A stretch of 64,000 nt of DNA from Lentilactobacillus parakefiri. GTDB lineage: Bacteria > Bacillota > Bacilli > Lactobacillales > Lactobacillaceae. The stretch is taken from contig NZ_BDGB01000070.1 of assembly GCF_002157585.1 (NCBI RefSeq), positions 1 to 64,000 of the forward strand, written 5' to 3'. The notes under the pieces were generated by a model. It was not told the DNA's origin and did not search any database. It saw only the letters and a program-made list of their open reading frames with translations. Both the position numbers and the translations under genes were made by a program. Shown piece by piece: positions 1-8,836 of this stretch; the first letter of the stretch is position 1, and the number at the start of each line of letters is the position of its first letter.

Positions 1-2
1 TC

Positions 3-50
3 ATAAAAAATACCTCCAAAGCTAAAGTTTTTACTTTAACTTTGGGGGTA
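3..50 (-). terminator. Inverted repeat, terminator-like on the minus strand
   Basis: Two arms (about 13-27 and 34-48) form a stem of roughly 14 bp with two mismatches. Read on the minus strand the stem is followed by a short T-rich run, as in an intrinsic terminator. No minus-strand gene lies just to the right, so its target is unclear. It may belong to a gene left of the window. A second small perfect hairpin (105-113 with 118-126, loop AAAA) lies beside it. Nothing else is recognisable in positions 1-203. Confidence 0.35.
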
Positions 51-203
51 TAGCTCAAAATGTCCGCTTTTTTATTCTAATGATAAATAAAAAAACTGTC
101 ATCAGTAATAGATAAAAATCTATTACCAACAACAGATATTGTAGAACCTTTACTATCGGTGCTTTTTTTGATAATATCAATTTGTGCTGATCGATTCAAT
201 TAT

Positions 204-276
204 GCCGTTGTAGCTCAGAAGGTAGAGCATTTCCATGGTAAGGAAAAGGTCCCAGGTTCAAATCCTGGCAATGGCT
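204..276 (+). tRNA. tRNA-Thr, anticodon GGT
   Basis: A complete cloverleaf can be drawn. The acceptor arms are 204-210 and 269-275 (7 bp with one G-T pair). The D stem is GCTC/GAGC, the anticodon stem TTTCC/GGAAA with loop ATGGTAA, and the T stem CCAGG/CCTGG with loop TTCAAAT. The anticodon at 237-239 is GGT, reading ACC/ACT threonine codons. The discriminator base is T and no CCA is encoded, so the CCA end must be added enzymatically. It stands alone and is followed by its own terminator. Confidence 0.9.
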
Positions 277-307
277 GTCAGATGTTTTAATCCATAAACG
301 GTTCAAG

Positions 308-345
308 TGCTTCTAACCCTTTTAACGAGCGTTAGAAGCATTTTT
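308..345 (+). terminator. Terminator after tRNA-Thr
   Basis: A 10-bp perfect stem (308-317 with 331-340) with a 13-nt loop is followed by five T residues. It lies 31 bases beyond the tRNA and would end its transcript. Confidence 0.8.
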
Positions 346-714
346 ACTAAGTCTGCATTCCCGACCCTTGCACCCAGGTAGGGCCAATCAACCCTTTTCT
401 GATGATGTCAAAGATCGAGCCAGGAAAATCTGAGTAGTCGCCGATACAATGCGGCTATTCGTTACGGATCAGATTTATTTTTTGAGTGGAAAGGCGCCAA
501 AATCATACTTGTCAATGGTTTGTGGTGCGACAGCCTCGATTAATGAATCCTATTCGCTGGTTGGATGGATTCCTATAAATATTTTGTCAAGAAAGCGCTT
601 CAGAAAAAGTAATGCTTTTTGCCGGTCAATTCACAAATTTGTCGTTATTAATGTCCTCACAAATGGTAAACTTACTGTGTACAATTATTTTTATACCTAG
701 AGGGGGATTTTCGC
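346..714. other. Intergenic region before the haem-uptake genes
   Basis: This stretch of 369 bases holds no convincing gene. An 83-codon open frame at 449-700 lacks a good ribosome binding site and has an implausible composition. The only recognisable site is a cre-like palindrome at 590-603. A possible -10 (TACAAT, 680-685) precedes the first NEAT gene, but no clear -35 accompanies it. Confidence 0.5.
590..603 (+). promoter_or_regulatory. Possible cre (CcpA) site
   Basis: The core AAAGCGCTT matches the CcpA catabolite-response element, but the flank has AG where TG is usual. It lies about 110 bases upstream of the first NEAT gene. If real, it would place haem uptake under carbon catabolite control. 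This rests on sequence resemblance only. Confidence 0.3.
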
Positions 715-1899
715 ATGAAAAAACGTTTTGTGCATTTTATTCAATTTATTTTCGTAGCAATTATTTTTGCATTTGTGGGGGCAACAGGCTCAAGCAATGC
801 CAAGGCCGATTCAGTCAGCCTAAGTGACGCATCTTATACGGTACCAATTACTTTATTAAAAAGTGGTAGCAGCTCACAATCAATGGCCAACCACTTTTTT
901 GACCAGACTGCCAAAGTAACGGTATCTAAAGGAGTTTATACCACAGTCATTACGACTAACGGTGCCAACTATATCGCTAGTATGACCATGGGTGGGCAAA
1001 GTGTGGCACCTGTGGTAACTTCTGGTAATAACGGAACCCTGACGTTTAATTTAACCAATCCAAGCAACAACATGCCAGTGAGTTTTGTGCTTTACAATAT
1101 TCCGGTTATTCAAAGAATGGAAGAATCTGCCAACTTTTCCTTTGACTGGGCAGATGCTGTAAAAGTGCCTGGTTCAGATTCCACGTCAACAAGTAGTCCC
1201 ACTGATTAAAGTACAGCAACCACACCGTCAGACACCAGCAGTAGTGCCACAACGCCGGCTGCCAGCAGCAGTTCAACTGAAACACCAGTGCAAACGGCCA
1301 CGCCAGTCGCAACCAAAAAGAAGGCTACTGCTCAAGCAAAAGTACCAACCACGACTCGGAAGTATGTGGTTTTAAAAGGTGACTCGAACGCCAAATCAAT
1401 GGCAAACCAATACTACACTCGAACAGCGGTAATCAAGAAGGTTGCCAAACACTATAACGTTCAACTGAAGGTTGCTTACAAGAAGAGCTTAAAGTTGGGA
1501 TCAAAGGCTGTTCGCCCCGTGACTATCAATGGGCGTAAAGTAAAGTCATCAGTTGTTAGTTATGGTCAAACCAGTAAATACTACACCATGACTTATTCAT
1601 TTAATATTTCATCATTCAAAACATTGAAGAAAGTCATCAAGGGTTCAATCCACGTGGTTGTTCCACAGGCACAGATCAATACAACTTGGCCAGTCCGCTT
1701 TAAGTTTAGTCAAAAAGCACCTGCCAAAGCCAGCAAGCACATTGTAATTGCAACTCCCGTTAGCAAAGCAGTTGCGCCAAGCCAAACCAAATTACCACAA
1801 ACCGGAGAGGCTAAACAGACCGGTCTATCAATGCTTGGATTAGTTTTGGCATCAGGATTATCATTTGTTTGGGGGAGTAATCATGGAATCGTCAAATAG
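715..1899 (+). pseudogene. Two-NEAT-domain LPxTG surface protein, broken by an in-frame TAA
   Basis: The first open part (715-1209) encodes a signal peptide (about residues 1-32) and a first NEAT haem-binding domain. It ends at TAA (1207-1209). The same frame then stays open to 1899 and encodes a Ser/Thr linker, a second NEAT domain (helix motif SMANQYY, strand motif YTMTY), the sortase signal LPQTGE at about codon 362, and a hydrophobic tail. The whole frame is 394 residues, typical of a wall-anchored haem scavenger. The first NEAT domain lacks the YxxxY pair that ligands haem, reading TLTF at that place. The start ATG follows an AGAGGGGG ribosome binding site. The stop releases a soluble single-domain fragment unless it is read through, or a GTG at 1288 restarts translation. 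A sequencing error is possible. Confidence 0.8.
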
Positions 1900-2695
1900 A
1901 ACGAAGTGGCTCTTGGGCCTCTTTGTTGCCCTTTTTCTATTCATCATCTCCTTCACTTCAGCTAATGCACAAACCATCGCTTACCATCCATTGCGTTACG
2001 GAACTAATCAAACCTCAATGGCAGATGGCTATTTTGTTAAGCCAGCTAATGTGGTGGTTAAGAATCATTTATATTATGTGACGATGGAAATAAAAACCGC
2101 TAAAAGTTTGTCATCATTTCCTGTCAAAGTTAACTGGGTGAATGGGAAAGCGCCTTTAAATGTCCGCCGAATGAAAGATCGGGCAGGAAATTCATTGATG
2201 TACTATTCATTTTATGCTAATAATTTAAAAAAAAGGATCAATGCCAAACTCGCAATCGATGTCCCAAAGGTATACAAGGCTCACCATCTGATTTCCTTCA
2301 AATTTAGTACCGCTGGACTACCAAGTTTGGGACACAGTCATGTCGTTGCCACGCCAAAAAAGACGCCAACGACACCTAAAGCGTCTACCAGTGCTAGTAC
2401 AAAATCACAGCAAACTAGCAGTCAGCCTAAAGCCAAACAGCCAAAGAAGACTAAAAAGACAGCAAACAATCCAAAGAAAGCCAGCTCAACCAAGAAAAAG
2501 CAGCCAAAAGCAAAACATCTTACTGCTAAGAAAGCTTCATCAAAACCCAGCAAATCCAGTAGTAATCTTACTAAGCCAGCTCAGAAAACTTCAAGTAAAC
2601 CACAGTCCAAAAAAAGTGGGGTTCCTTGGATTGTCGGTGGCGTCACTGTCATTGCCGGGCTCTCAGCCGGGTTGTGGATCTACTTTAAGCACTAG
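1883..2695 (+). CDS. NEAT-domain haem-binding membrane-anchored protein
   Basis: This 270-residue protein should bind haem at the cell surface and pass it to the ABC receptor encoded next. It has an N-terminal signal sequence (about 1-30) and one NEAT domain (about 31-148) with the helix motif TSMADGYF and the strand motif YYSFY, which contains the YxxxY haem-ligand pair. A Lys/Ser/Thr/Pro-rich linker of about 95 residues follows, then a C-terminal transmembrane segment (about 248-268). There is no LPxTG signal, so it is probably held by the membrane segment. The start at 1883 follows GGGGGAG at 1871 and overlaps the end of the preceding reading frame by 17 bases, suggesting translational coupling. 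The position resembles that of IsdC. Confidence 0.82.
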   Translation: MESSNRTKWLLGLFVALFLFIISFTSANAQTIAYHPLRYGTNQTSMADGYFVKPANVVVKNHLYYVTMEIKTAKSLSSFPVKVNWVNGKAPLNVRRMKDRAGNSLMYYSFYANNLKKRINAKLAIDVPKVYKAHHLISFKFSTAGLPSLGHSHVVATPKKTPTTPKASTSASTKSQQTSSQPKAKQPKKTKKTANNPKKASSTKKKQPKAKHLTAKKASSKPSKSSSNLTKPAQKTSSKPQSKKSGVPWIVGGVTVIAGLSAGLWIYFKH

Positions 2696-2712
2696 AGGGG
2701 GCAATAACAATC

Positions 2713-3618
2713 ATGAAAGGATCTCGTAAGATCGCTTTAATTGTGCTCTCGCTTGTGTTGGTGATTGGGGTGGCTGCCGGCTTCTTCATGAGTCGCGTTG
2801 GTACGGCTAACCATCAGAAAAAAGCCAGAATTGTTGCCACGACATTTGCGGTTGTTCAAATTGCAGATAAGCTTGATCTGCCATTAGTCGGCGTGCCGAC
2901 GACTCAAAACAAAATTCCAGCGCGTTATGCTCATGTTGCTCGGGTTGGCAATCCGATGAATCCGAGTGTTGAAAAGATTGCCAGTTTGAAGCCGACGGTT
3001 GTCTATTCAGTGACGACTCTTCAAGATCAATTTGGGAAAGCGTTCAAGGAGCGACATATTACGCCTCATTTTCTTAATTTGACCAGCGTTTCCAAATTGA
3101 AACAAACGGTGACTGAAATGGGAAAACAGTATCATCGCACTCATAAAGCCAAACAGGCTGTTGATGAAATCAATCACACGGAACAACAAGTTCAAATGGT
3201 TGCCAAACGCCATCCCGAAAAACCTCGTGTGCTTGTCTTAATGGGCCTACCTGGGGCTTCATATATGATCGCGACTAATCAATCTTACGTTGGTGATTTA
3301 GTATCAATTGCTGGGGGTCACAATGTTTTTTCCTCCAAGACACAGGAGTTTGTTTCACCGAATGATGAAGCAATCAAAAAAGCGCAACCACAGGTTATCC
3401 TGAGGTTAGCGCATGCATTACCTAACATTGTGATTCCACAATTTGATTCAGCCTTTAAATCTGATCCAATGTGGCGGACACTTCCAGCCGTTAAGAATCA
3501 CCGGGTTTATGATCTCGAAGAGCCCAATTTTGATGCAACTGCTAATATGCGTGCTTCAAGAGCCTTGATGATTGTTTCGAATTGGCTATATCCGAAAGAA
3601 GGGGGCCAAACGAAGTGA
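2713..3618 (+). CDS. isdE: Haem ABC transporter substrate-binding protein, IsdE-like
   Basis: This 301-residue protein belongs to the periplasmic-binding fold used for haem, B12 and siderophores. It should receive haem from the NEAT proteins and deliver it to the permease. IsdE of Staphylococcus ligates haem with one Met and one His; candidates here are Met82 (GNPMNPS) and His234 (RLAHALP). Residues 7-29 form an uncleaved-looking hydrophobic segment, and there is no lipobox cysteine, unlike classical IsdE lipoproteins. It probably stays tethered by this N-terminal anchor. It lies 17 bases after the NEAT gene and its stop overlaps the GTG start of the permease, so the five genes look like one operon. 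Confidence 0.78.
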   Translation: MKGSRKIALIVLSLVLVIGVAAGFFMSRVGTANHQKKARIVATTFAVVQIADKLDLPLVGVPTTQNKIPARYAHVARVGNPMNPSVEKIASLKPTVVYSVTTLQDQFGKAFKERHITPHFLNLTSVSKLKQTVTEMGKQYHRTHKAKQAVDEINHTEQQVQMVAKRHPEKPRVLVLMGLPGASYMIATNQSYVGDLVSIAGGHNVFSSKTQEFVSPNDEAIKKAQPQVILRLAHALPNIVIPQFDSAFKSDPMWRTLPAVKNHRVYDLEEPNFDATANMRASRALMIVSNWLYPKEGGQTK

Positions 3619-4580
3619 CCAAATCTGAAAAAGTATGGTATCCAATCATTTTGGTGATGCTTGTCATCACCATTTTGTTTGCGATGATGCTTGGAGCCAG
3701 CTTCATTACTCCGCAGCAAATGGTAACCGCTTTTAAAGGTGGCAACCCTAATCAACTGGATATTTTAATCAACATTCGCTTTCCACGAATTCTAGCGGCC
3801 ATGCTTTGTGGCGGCATGCTTGCAGTAGCGGGGGCCGCCAGTCAGGCTGCTTTTCGAAACGTGTTGGCAGATCCGAGCATTCTAGGAGTCACCAGCGCCT
3901 CAGATTTCTTTATCCTCATTGGTGCTATATTGATTCCGGCGTTTCCTGGGAGTAAACTGCTCTTCTCTATTTTGGGTGGTTTGTTTGCGTTAGCACTATT
4001 AACTAGGGGGCCAGCACTCAAGAGTCCGTATCGGTTAATTATTATCGGTGTGGCGATGATGCTGACCTTCACGGGCTTTGAGCAGCTTTTTGCCAATGGC
4101 TTTGGCGGCCAGACACTTGGTTCGTTTAACGGGATTACCTGGTCACAGACCGAGATGCTATTATTGTTGGGTGTCAGCGGGATGATCGCTGCGGTCATCA
4201 TTTCTCCATGGGCTAACTATCTCAAGCTATCCACCGAGCAGTTGCAAACAAAAGGGGTTTCAGTGTCACTGATGCGAATTGCATTGCTTTTGGTGGTTGT
4301 CTACCTTTCCTCTGGCGTTTCTTCAGTTGTTGGAACTGTTCCATTCATGGGAATCGTTGTGCCCAATGTTGTCCGTTATTTGGTTGGGCGAGATTATCAA
4401 ACCATTATCCCGTTGTCGATGTTAGTGGGTGCTTGGTTGCTGTTAGTTGTTGACACTATCGGCCGAATTGCCGTGTTACCCAGCGAGCTGTCGGCTGCGG
4501 TCATTATGACCGTCATTGGCGGTCCGTTCCTAATCTTGATGCTGCAAAGGAAGAATTTTAATGGACTTAAATCAAGTTAG
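3615..4580 (+). CDS. isdF: Haem ABC transporter permease, FecCD family (IsdF-like)
   Basis: This is a 321-residue polytopic membrane protein of the FecCD/BtuC family, with the family segments FPRILAAMLCGGMLAVAG and VGTVPFMGIVVPNVVR. A homodimer would form the haem channel. The GTG start at 3615 overlaps the TGA of the receptor gene and sits about nine bases after a GGGGG ribosome binding site. A longer in-frame start at 3582 lies inside the receptor gene and has no ribosome binding site. The 3' end overlaps the ATPase gene by 20 bases. Assignment to haem rather than iron-siderophore rests on the NEAT neighbours. Confidence 0.78.
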   Translation: MTKSEKVWYPIILVMLVITILFAMMLGASFITPQQMVTAFKGGNPNQLDILINIRFPRILAAMLCGGMLAVAGAASQAAFRNVLADPSILGVTSASDFFILIGAILIPAFPGSKLLFSILGGLFALALLTRGPALKSPYRLIIIGVAMMLTFTGFEQLFANGFGGQTLGSFNGITWSQTEMLLLLGVSGMIAAVIISPWANYLKLSTEQLQTKGVSVSLMRIALLLVVVYLSSGVSSVVGTVPFMGIVVPNVVRYLVGRDYQTIIPLSMLVGAWLLLVVDTIGRIAVLPSELSAAVIMTVIGGPFLILMLQRKNFNGLKSS

Positions 4581-5337
4581 TTATCATTATCCACAACAAC
4601 CAATTCTTTTAAACCACATTAGTGCACGGGTTCCAGTAGGGCACATTTTGTCGATTATTGGTCCAAATGGTGCCGGTAAATCAACGTTACTGAAGTTAAT
4701 GACTGGAATCATTCAACCGTCCGCCGGCCAAGTTCAATTGGATGGGCAGCCGATTAGTTCGATTCCGCAAAAACAATTGGCCACTAAGGTTGCATTGGTC
4801 AGCCAGCAAAACGATATTTTTGATGATATGAAAGTCATTGACGTTGTTAAAACCGGCAGGCTGGCCCACCATAATTTGTTAGCAACGATTGCGGATGATG
4901 AAGTGGCCCAATACATCCAAGCTACCCATTTAGATGCGCTGGCACAGCGCCCGATGTCTTCGTTGTCTGGCGGCCAACGCCAACGGGTTTGGTTGGCTTC
5001 AGCTCTTGCCCAGGATCCCAACTATTTACTGTTAGATGAGCCAACTACTTATCTGGATATTCATTATCAAGCAGAACTAATGGCTATTTTGAGCCGACTA
5101 AATCAGCAGAAACACATCACGGTTATCATGGTGCTCCATGATATTAATCAGGCATTTAAGATTAGTGACGTACTATGGCTGGTTAAGCAAGGGCAATTGG
5201 TCAAGGTTGCCCCTCCAGCTGAATGTTATGATCGTCAGTTGTTGGCATCGATATTTGAAACAAATATTCAGATCGTTGATGTGCCCAATTATGGTAAATA
5301 TATTGTTGAAATTCCAGAAGTTAGGGCTGAATCATAA
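4561..5337 (+). CDS. Haem/iron ABC transporter ATP-binding protein
   Basis: This 258-residue ATPase of the FecE/FhuC type energises the permease. It has a Walker A motif GPNGAGKST (34-42), an ABC signature LSGGQ (135-139), Walker B LLLDEP (156-161) and an H-loop VLHD. The ATG at 4561 follows AAAGGAAG and lies inside the 3' end of the permease gene. It closes the haem-uptake operon, with a strong terminator 7 bases after the stop. IsdEF systems often lack a dedicated ATPase; here one is present. Confidence 0.85.
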   Translation: MDLNQVSYHYPQQPILLNHISARVPVGHILSIIGPNGAGKSTLLKLMTGIIQPSAGQVQLDGQPISSIPQKQLATKVALVSQQNDIFDDMKVIDVVKTGRLAHHNLLATIADDEVAQYIQATHLDALAQRPMSSLSGGQRQRVWLASALAQDPNYLLLDEPTTYLDIHYQAELMAILSRLNQQKHITVIMVLHDINQAFKISDVLWLVKQGQLVKVAPPAECYDRQLLASIFETNIQIVDVPNYGKYIVEIPEVRAES

Positions 5338-5344
5338 TTGAGTC

Positions 5345-5400
5345 AAAAAATAAACTCAGCGTAAATTGCAGTATTGCAATTTACGCTGAGTTTATTTTTT
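5345..5400. terminator. Bidirectional terminator between haem operon and ndh
   Basis: A perfect 26-bp stem (5345-5370 with 5375-5400) with loop GTAT has an A run at its left foot and a T run at its right foot. It can therefore stop transcripts from both converging units. Confidence 0.92.
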
Positions 5401-5407
5401 ATATCAA

Positions 5408-7039
5408 TTACTGATTATTTTTGTAAATGGATTTTGGGACTCCATAACGTGAATGACCCCAAGTCTTCTGCAACCATGGAACGAACCAGTAATCCAATCC
5501 AATTGAACGACCAGATCCGTTCATCAATGCAATCGCCGCAAAGACGATCCAAGCGTGCGGCCAACTGGCAATTCCCATAAAGAAGATAATGATTAATGCC
5601 AAATTAGCAATCCAGGTAAATAGGCCAAAGAACAACAGACAGCCAATAATTGCTTCAATTGCTGTCAGACCAAAACCAACCGGAATAATGACGTTGTATG
5701 AAAAGGCGTCAACCATTAAGACAATTCCCAAGAACATTCTCAAGGGGACACTCCACAAAGCGTTACTCTGTCGAGCGGTAATGCCAGGTAGGACGGTCCG
5801 ATTATTATTGACCCTGAAGAATTCGTCCAGGATATACTGCATCATGAAGTAACCCGAATGAATTCGCATAAAGTAAAGTAAGTTGGTCCCATGCTTCATA
5901 ATGGTTGCCAGCCAGCCACGCACCCGCTTGCCGCCAAAGACCTGTGCAATACCGTAGTAGGCACCAAATGAAACGGTAAAGCCCATATTCTTGTCGTGGA
6001 ACTCAGTGTAGTTATGGTTGCCTTCAATGTCAGCAGCAATGTTAGCCGAAGAAACGGTGGCTTCATTTTCAGCTTCCTGCGCAGTTTGTGGAACAGCCCG
6101 CTCTGCGCCTTGTTCAGTGGCATTAGCATCATCACCGGCAACGTAGATACTTTTATCTTCAAAGCCTTTGGCCTGAAGATATTGGTTGGTAACCAAACGA
6201 CCGCCACGGCCAGCGTCAATCCCGAAACTGTCGGCAACGTGGTTGGTTTTAACACCAGCGGTCCAAATCAAGGTGTTGGTTGGAATTGAATCCTGATCTT
6301 TAATGTCAACACTGTCCGGATTAACTGAGGTGATCATTGAAGAAGTTCGAATTTCAACGTTATTCTTCTTGATGTATTTCTCAGCATGAGCAGCGTTTGT
6401 TCGATCCAACATATTAATGATGGTTGGTGCGGCTTCTACCAGTAAGACGTGGATTTCACTTGGATCCAGTTTGTAGTCCTTTGCCAATACTTTCTTATAG
6501 TCAATCAGTTCACCAATTGTTTCGGCACCGGTAAATCCAGACCCACAAACGACGATGGTTAACATGGCTCTTCGTTTGTCAGGATCGCGTTCGATGGCAC
6601 CTTTGGCAACGATATTTCTGATGTGGGCTCGAAGTCGTAATGCATCTTCCATTGACCAAAGTGTGAAGCCGTTCTCCTTAACACCAGGGGTGCCAAAGTC
6701 GTTTGGTTCGCCACCCATACTGATGAGTAGGCTGTCAAATGGGTAAGTCCCATTTTCACCATTGACAACTTTTTTGTCCTTATCAACGGAAGCAACATTA
6801 TCCGTAATCAGCTGAACATTCTTTTGTTTGTGAAAAATTCGTTCCAGATCATACTGAATGCTGTTTGGGTCAACCCGTTCGGTGGCAACTTCGTGCAGCC
6901 GAGTGAGGTAAGTGAAGTACGAGTGACGATCGATCAAGGTGATTTTGACGTCAGAGTTGCTTTTGAAGCGTTTTGCCAATTTTTTGGTTGCGTAAACGCC
7001 CGCAAAACCGGCACCAATGACGACGATATTCTTTATCAT
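5408..7039 (-). CDS. ndh: Type II NADH dehydrogenase with C-terminal DoxX-like domain
   Basis: This 543-residue flavoprotein oxidises NADH and reduces quinone without pumping protons. It shows the FAD-binding GAGFAG (9-14), the NADH-binding GSGFTGAE (166-173), AGDDANA (301-307) and a quinone-site-like TAQEAENEA (319-327). Ordinary NDH-2 proteins end near residue 410-430. Here about 100 further residues (428-525) form four predicted membrane helices resembling DoxX/DoxD. The enzyme would thus be fixed in the membrane rather than peripheral. It faces the haem operon across a shared terminator and diverges from cydA, consistent with a NADH-quinone-cytochrome bd chain. The ATG follows an AGGGGG ribosome binding site. 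Confidence 0.88.
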   Translation of the reverse strand: MIKNIVVIGAGFAGVYATKKLAKRFKSNSDVKITLIDRHSYFTYLTRLHEVATERVDPNSIQYDLERIFHKQKNVQLITDNVASVDKDKKVVNGENGTYPFDSLLISMGGEPNDFGTPGVKENGFTLWSMEDALRLRAHIRNIVAKGAIERDPDKRRAMLTIVVCGSGFTGAETIGELIDYKKVLAKDYKLDPSEIHVLLVEAAPTIINMLDRTNAAHAEKYIKKNNVEIRTSSMITSVNPDSVDIKDQDSIPTNTLIWTAGVKTNHVADSFGIDAGRGGRLVTNQYLQAKGFEDKSIYVAGDDANATEQGAERAVPQTAQEAENEATVSSANIAADIEGNHNYTEFHDKNMGFTVSFGAYYGIAQVFGGKRVRGWLATIMKHGTNLLYFMRIHSGYFMMQYILDEFFRVNNNRTVLPGITARQSNALWSVPLRMFLGIVLMVDAFSYNVIIPVGFGLTAIEAIIGCLLFFGLFTWIANLALIIIFFMGIASWPHAWIVFAAIALMNGSGRSIGLDYWFVPWLQKTWGHSRYGVPKSIYKNNQ

Positions 7040-7091
7040 GAAAATTTCCCCCTTTGAAATAATTAGAATAAGATTGCTTTAGAAAATTACA

Positions 7092-7100
7092 ATAATAGCA
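7092..7100 (-). promoter_or_regulatory. Candidate extended -10 promoter of ndh
   Basis: On the minus strand the motif TGCTATTAT is an extended -10 about 55 bases before the ndh start. No good -35 is visible upstream, as is usual for extended -10 promoters. Confidence 0.45.
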
Positions 7101-7297
7101 TAAACTAATCTTATCACCCTTATTATAAATGTGGGGTAGGCAATTGTCTAATGAAAGCCATTGCAATAATTTCACAAACATTTTTGCCCAAAAATGGGGC
7201 GCCAGTTGGATTGATTGATGGCGGTTACATCATTTTGAACAGATTGGGGCAACCGGTGTGCAGGATTATGAGTAATTGCTGATAATTAATACTGATT

Positions 7298-7326
7298 TTG
7301 ATTGAATGTTGACCCGTTTCTATATA
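7298..7326 (+). promoter_or_regulatory. Candidate cydAB promoter
   Basis: A -35 TTGATT and a -10 TATATA are separated by 17 bases. Transcription would begin near 7333 and give a leader of about 50 bases before the cydA ATG. Confidence 0.55.
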
Positions 7327-7381
7327 CAATGGGGGTATATGAGGATAACTCATTAATATTTAGTAAGGGGGGGATACAATA

Positions 7382-8836
7382 ATGTTAAATATTGGTGTCA
7401 CGATGCTTGGGTTGTCGCGGTTTCAATTCGCGATGACCACGGTGTTTCACTTCTTCTTCGTACCATTTTCCATTGGTTTAGCTTTTATTGTTGCAATTAT
7501 GGAAACATGTTATGTTGCGACCAAGGATGAAACATACAAAAACATGACAAAATTTTGGGGGAAGATTTTCCTGTACAGTTTTGCCGTTGGTGTTGTAACT
7601 GGTATTATTCAAGAGTTCCAGTTCGGAATGAACTGGTCGGATTATTCAAGATTCATGGGGGATATTTTTGGTGCGCCACTGGCAATTGAAGCTTTGGCTG
7701 CCTTCTTCATGGAGTCTACGTTTATTGGTCTTTGGATGTTCACCTGGGATCGCTTCAATAAAGTGGTTCACTGTTTATTCATTTGGCTGACTGCTTTTGG
7801 TTCAACATTATCCGCACTCTGGATTTTGGCCGCCAACAGTTTTATGCAAAATCCAGTTGGTTATGCGATGAATGCACCGCAACACAAAGTTGAAATGACC
7901 AGCTTCTCTGCTGTTATTATGAACCGTCAGCTGTGGAATGAATTCCCACACGTTATTTTCGGCGCATTTTTAACGGCTGCATTTGTTGTTGCAGGCTGTT
8001 CCGCATGGCGTTTACTTAAGAAGGATCATGAACACTTCTACCGTAAGTCCATGAAAGTTTCATTGATTATTGGATTGATTGCCTGCTTAGGTTCAGTATG
8101 GTCAGGTGATACGCAAACGCGTTATCTTATCAACAATCAGCCAATGAAGTACGCTGCAATGGAAGGCCTTTGGAAGAATTCTACTCAAAAAGGCGATTGG
8201 ACGATTATCCAAGGAACTAAGAATCATAAGACAACTTGGTCAATTGAAATTCCTTATGTGTTGAATATTTTAGGCCACCACAGTTTGAACGGAACCTTTA
8301 AAGGACAACAACAAGTTAATAAGGAACTCAAAGCAAAGTATAATAAGAATGGCGAAACACGTAACTACTATGTTCCGACTAGAACCTTATTCTATAGCTT
8401 TAGAATTATGGCAGTTTCTGCCGGCTTGTTTGCATTAGTTGCCATTATTGGATTATGGTTCAACCGTAAGAAATCACAAAGCATTATGAGGCAACGCTGG
8501 TTCCTATATCTCATGGGCTTGATGATTTGGCTGCCGTTTATCGTTAATACCTGTGGCTGGTTCGTCACCGAATTTGGCCGTTATCCATGGGTTGTTTATG
8601 GATTGCTGACCATCGCTGATGCCGTTTCACCAACGTCTACCGTGGCAAGCTTGATGTTTACCAACATCGTTTACTTCTTGATCTTTGCATCGCTGGGTGC
8701 TGTCATGATTATCCTGAGTCATCGAGTTCTCAAACAAGGCCCAGATTCAGTTGAGACTGATGGCTACTCAAGCGAACCACAACCATCAGACAAAAAGGTA
8801 GATCCATACGAAATGGGGGCGGCTCATAATGACTAG
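7382..8836 (+). CDS. cydA: Cytochrome bd ubiquinol/menaquinol oxidase subunit I
   Basis: This 484-residue integral membrane subunit carries the haems and the quinol site of the terminal oxidase that reduces oxygen to water. Landmarks are the first conserved His at residue 23 (VFHFFFVPFS), a second haem-ligand His in NEFPHVIFGAF, and the family signature GRYPWVVYG after the helix that supplies the Met ligand. The length fits the short-Q-loop form of Gram-positive bacteria. It has an AAGGGGGGG ribosome binding site and overlaps cydB by 8 bases. Function depends on haem, which this organism probably imports through the neighbouring NEAT/Isd genes. Confidence 0.96.
   Translation: MLNIGVTMLGLSRFQFAMTTVFHFFFVPFSIGLAFIVAIMETCYVATKDETYKNMTKFWGKIFLYSFAVGVVTGIIQEFQFGMNWSDYSRFMGDIFGAPLAIEALAAFFMESTFIGLWMFTWDRFNKVVHCLFIWLTAFGSTLSALWILAANSFMQNPVGYAMNAPQHKVEMTSFSAVIMNRQLWNEFPHVIFGAFLTAAFVVAGCSAWRLLKKDHEHFYRKSMKVSLIIGLIACLGSVWSGDTQTRYLINNQPMKYAAMEGLWKNSTQKGDWTIIQGTKNHKTTWSIEIPYVLNILGHHSLNGTFKGQQQVNKELKAKYNKNGETRNYYVPTRTLFYSFRIMAVSAGLFALVAIIGLWFNRKKSQSIMRQRWFLYLMGLMIWLPFIVNTCGWFVTEFGRYPWVVYGLLTIADAVSPTSTVASLMFTNIVYFLIFASLGAVMIILSHRVLKQGPDSVETDGYSSEPQPSDKKVDPYEMGAAHND

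Larger units (their letters stand above)
7040..7381. other. Divergent ndh-cydA control region
   Basis: This 342-base region separates divergent ndh and cydA and holds both promoters. An imperfect match to the Rex redox-repressor operator (a full TTCACAA half at 7171-7177 with a degraded partner half) lies in the middle. Cytochrome bd operons are often Rex-controlled in Firmicutes, but this match is weak. No gene is seen. Confidence 0.35.

Noticed and set aside
449-700. 83-codon open frame upstream of the first NEAT gene
   Set aside because: No ribosome binding site, unlikely composition, and it spans a cre-like site; treated as non-coding.
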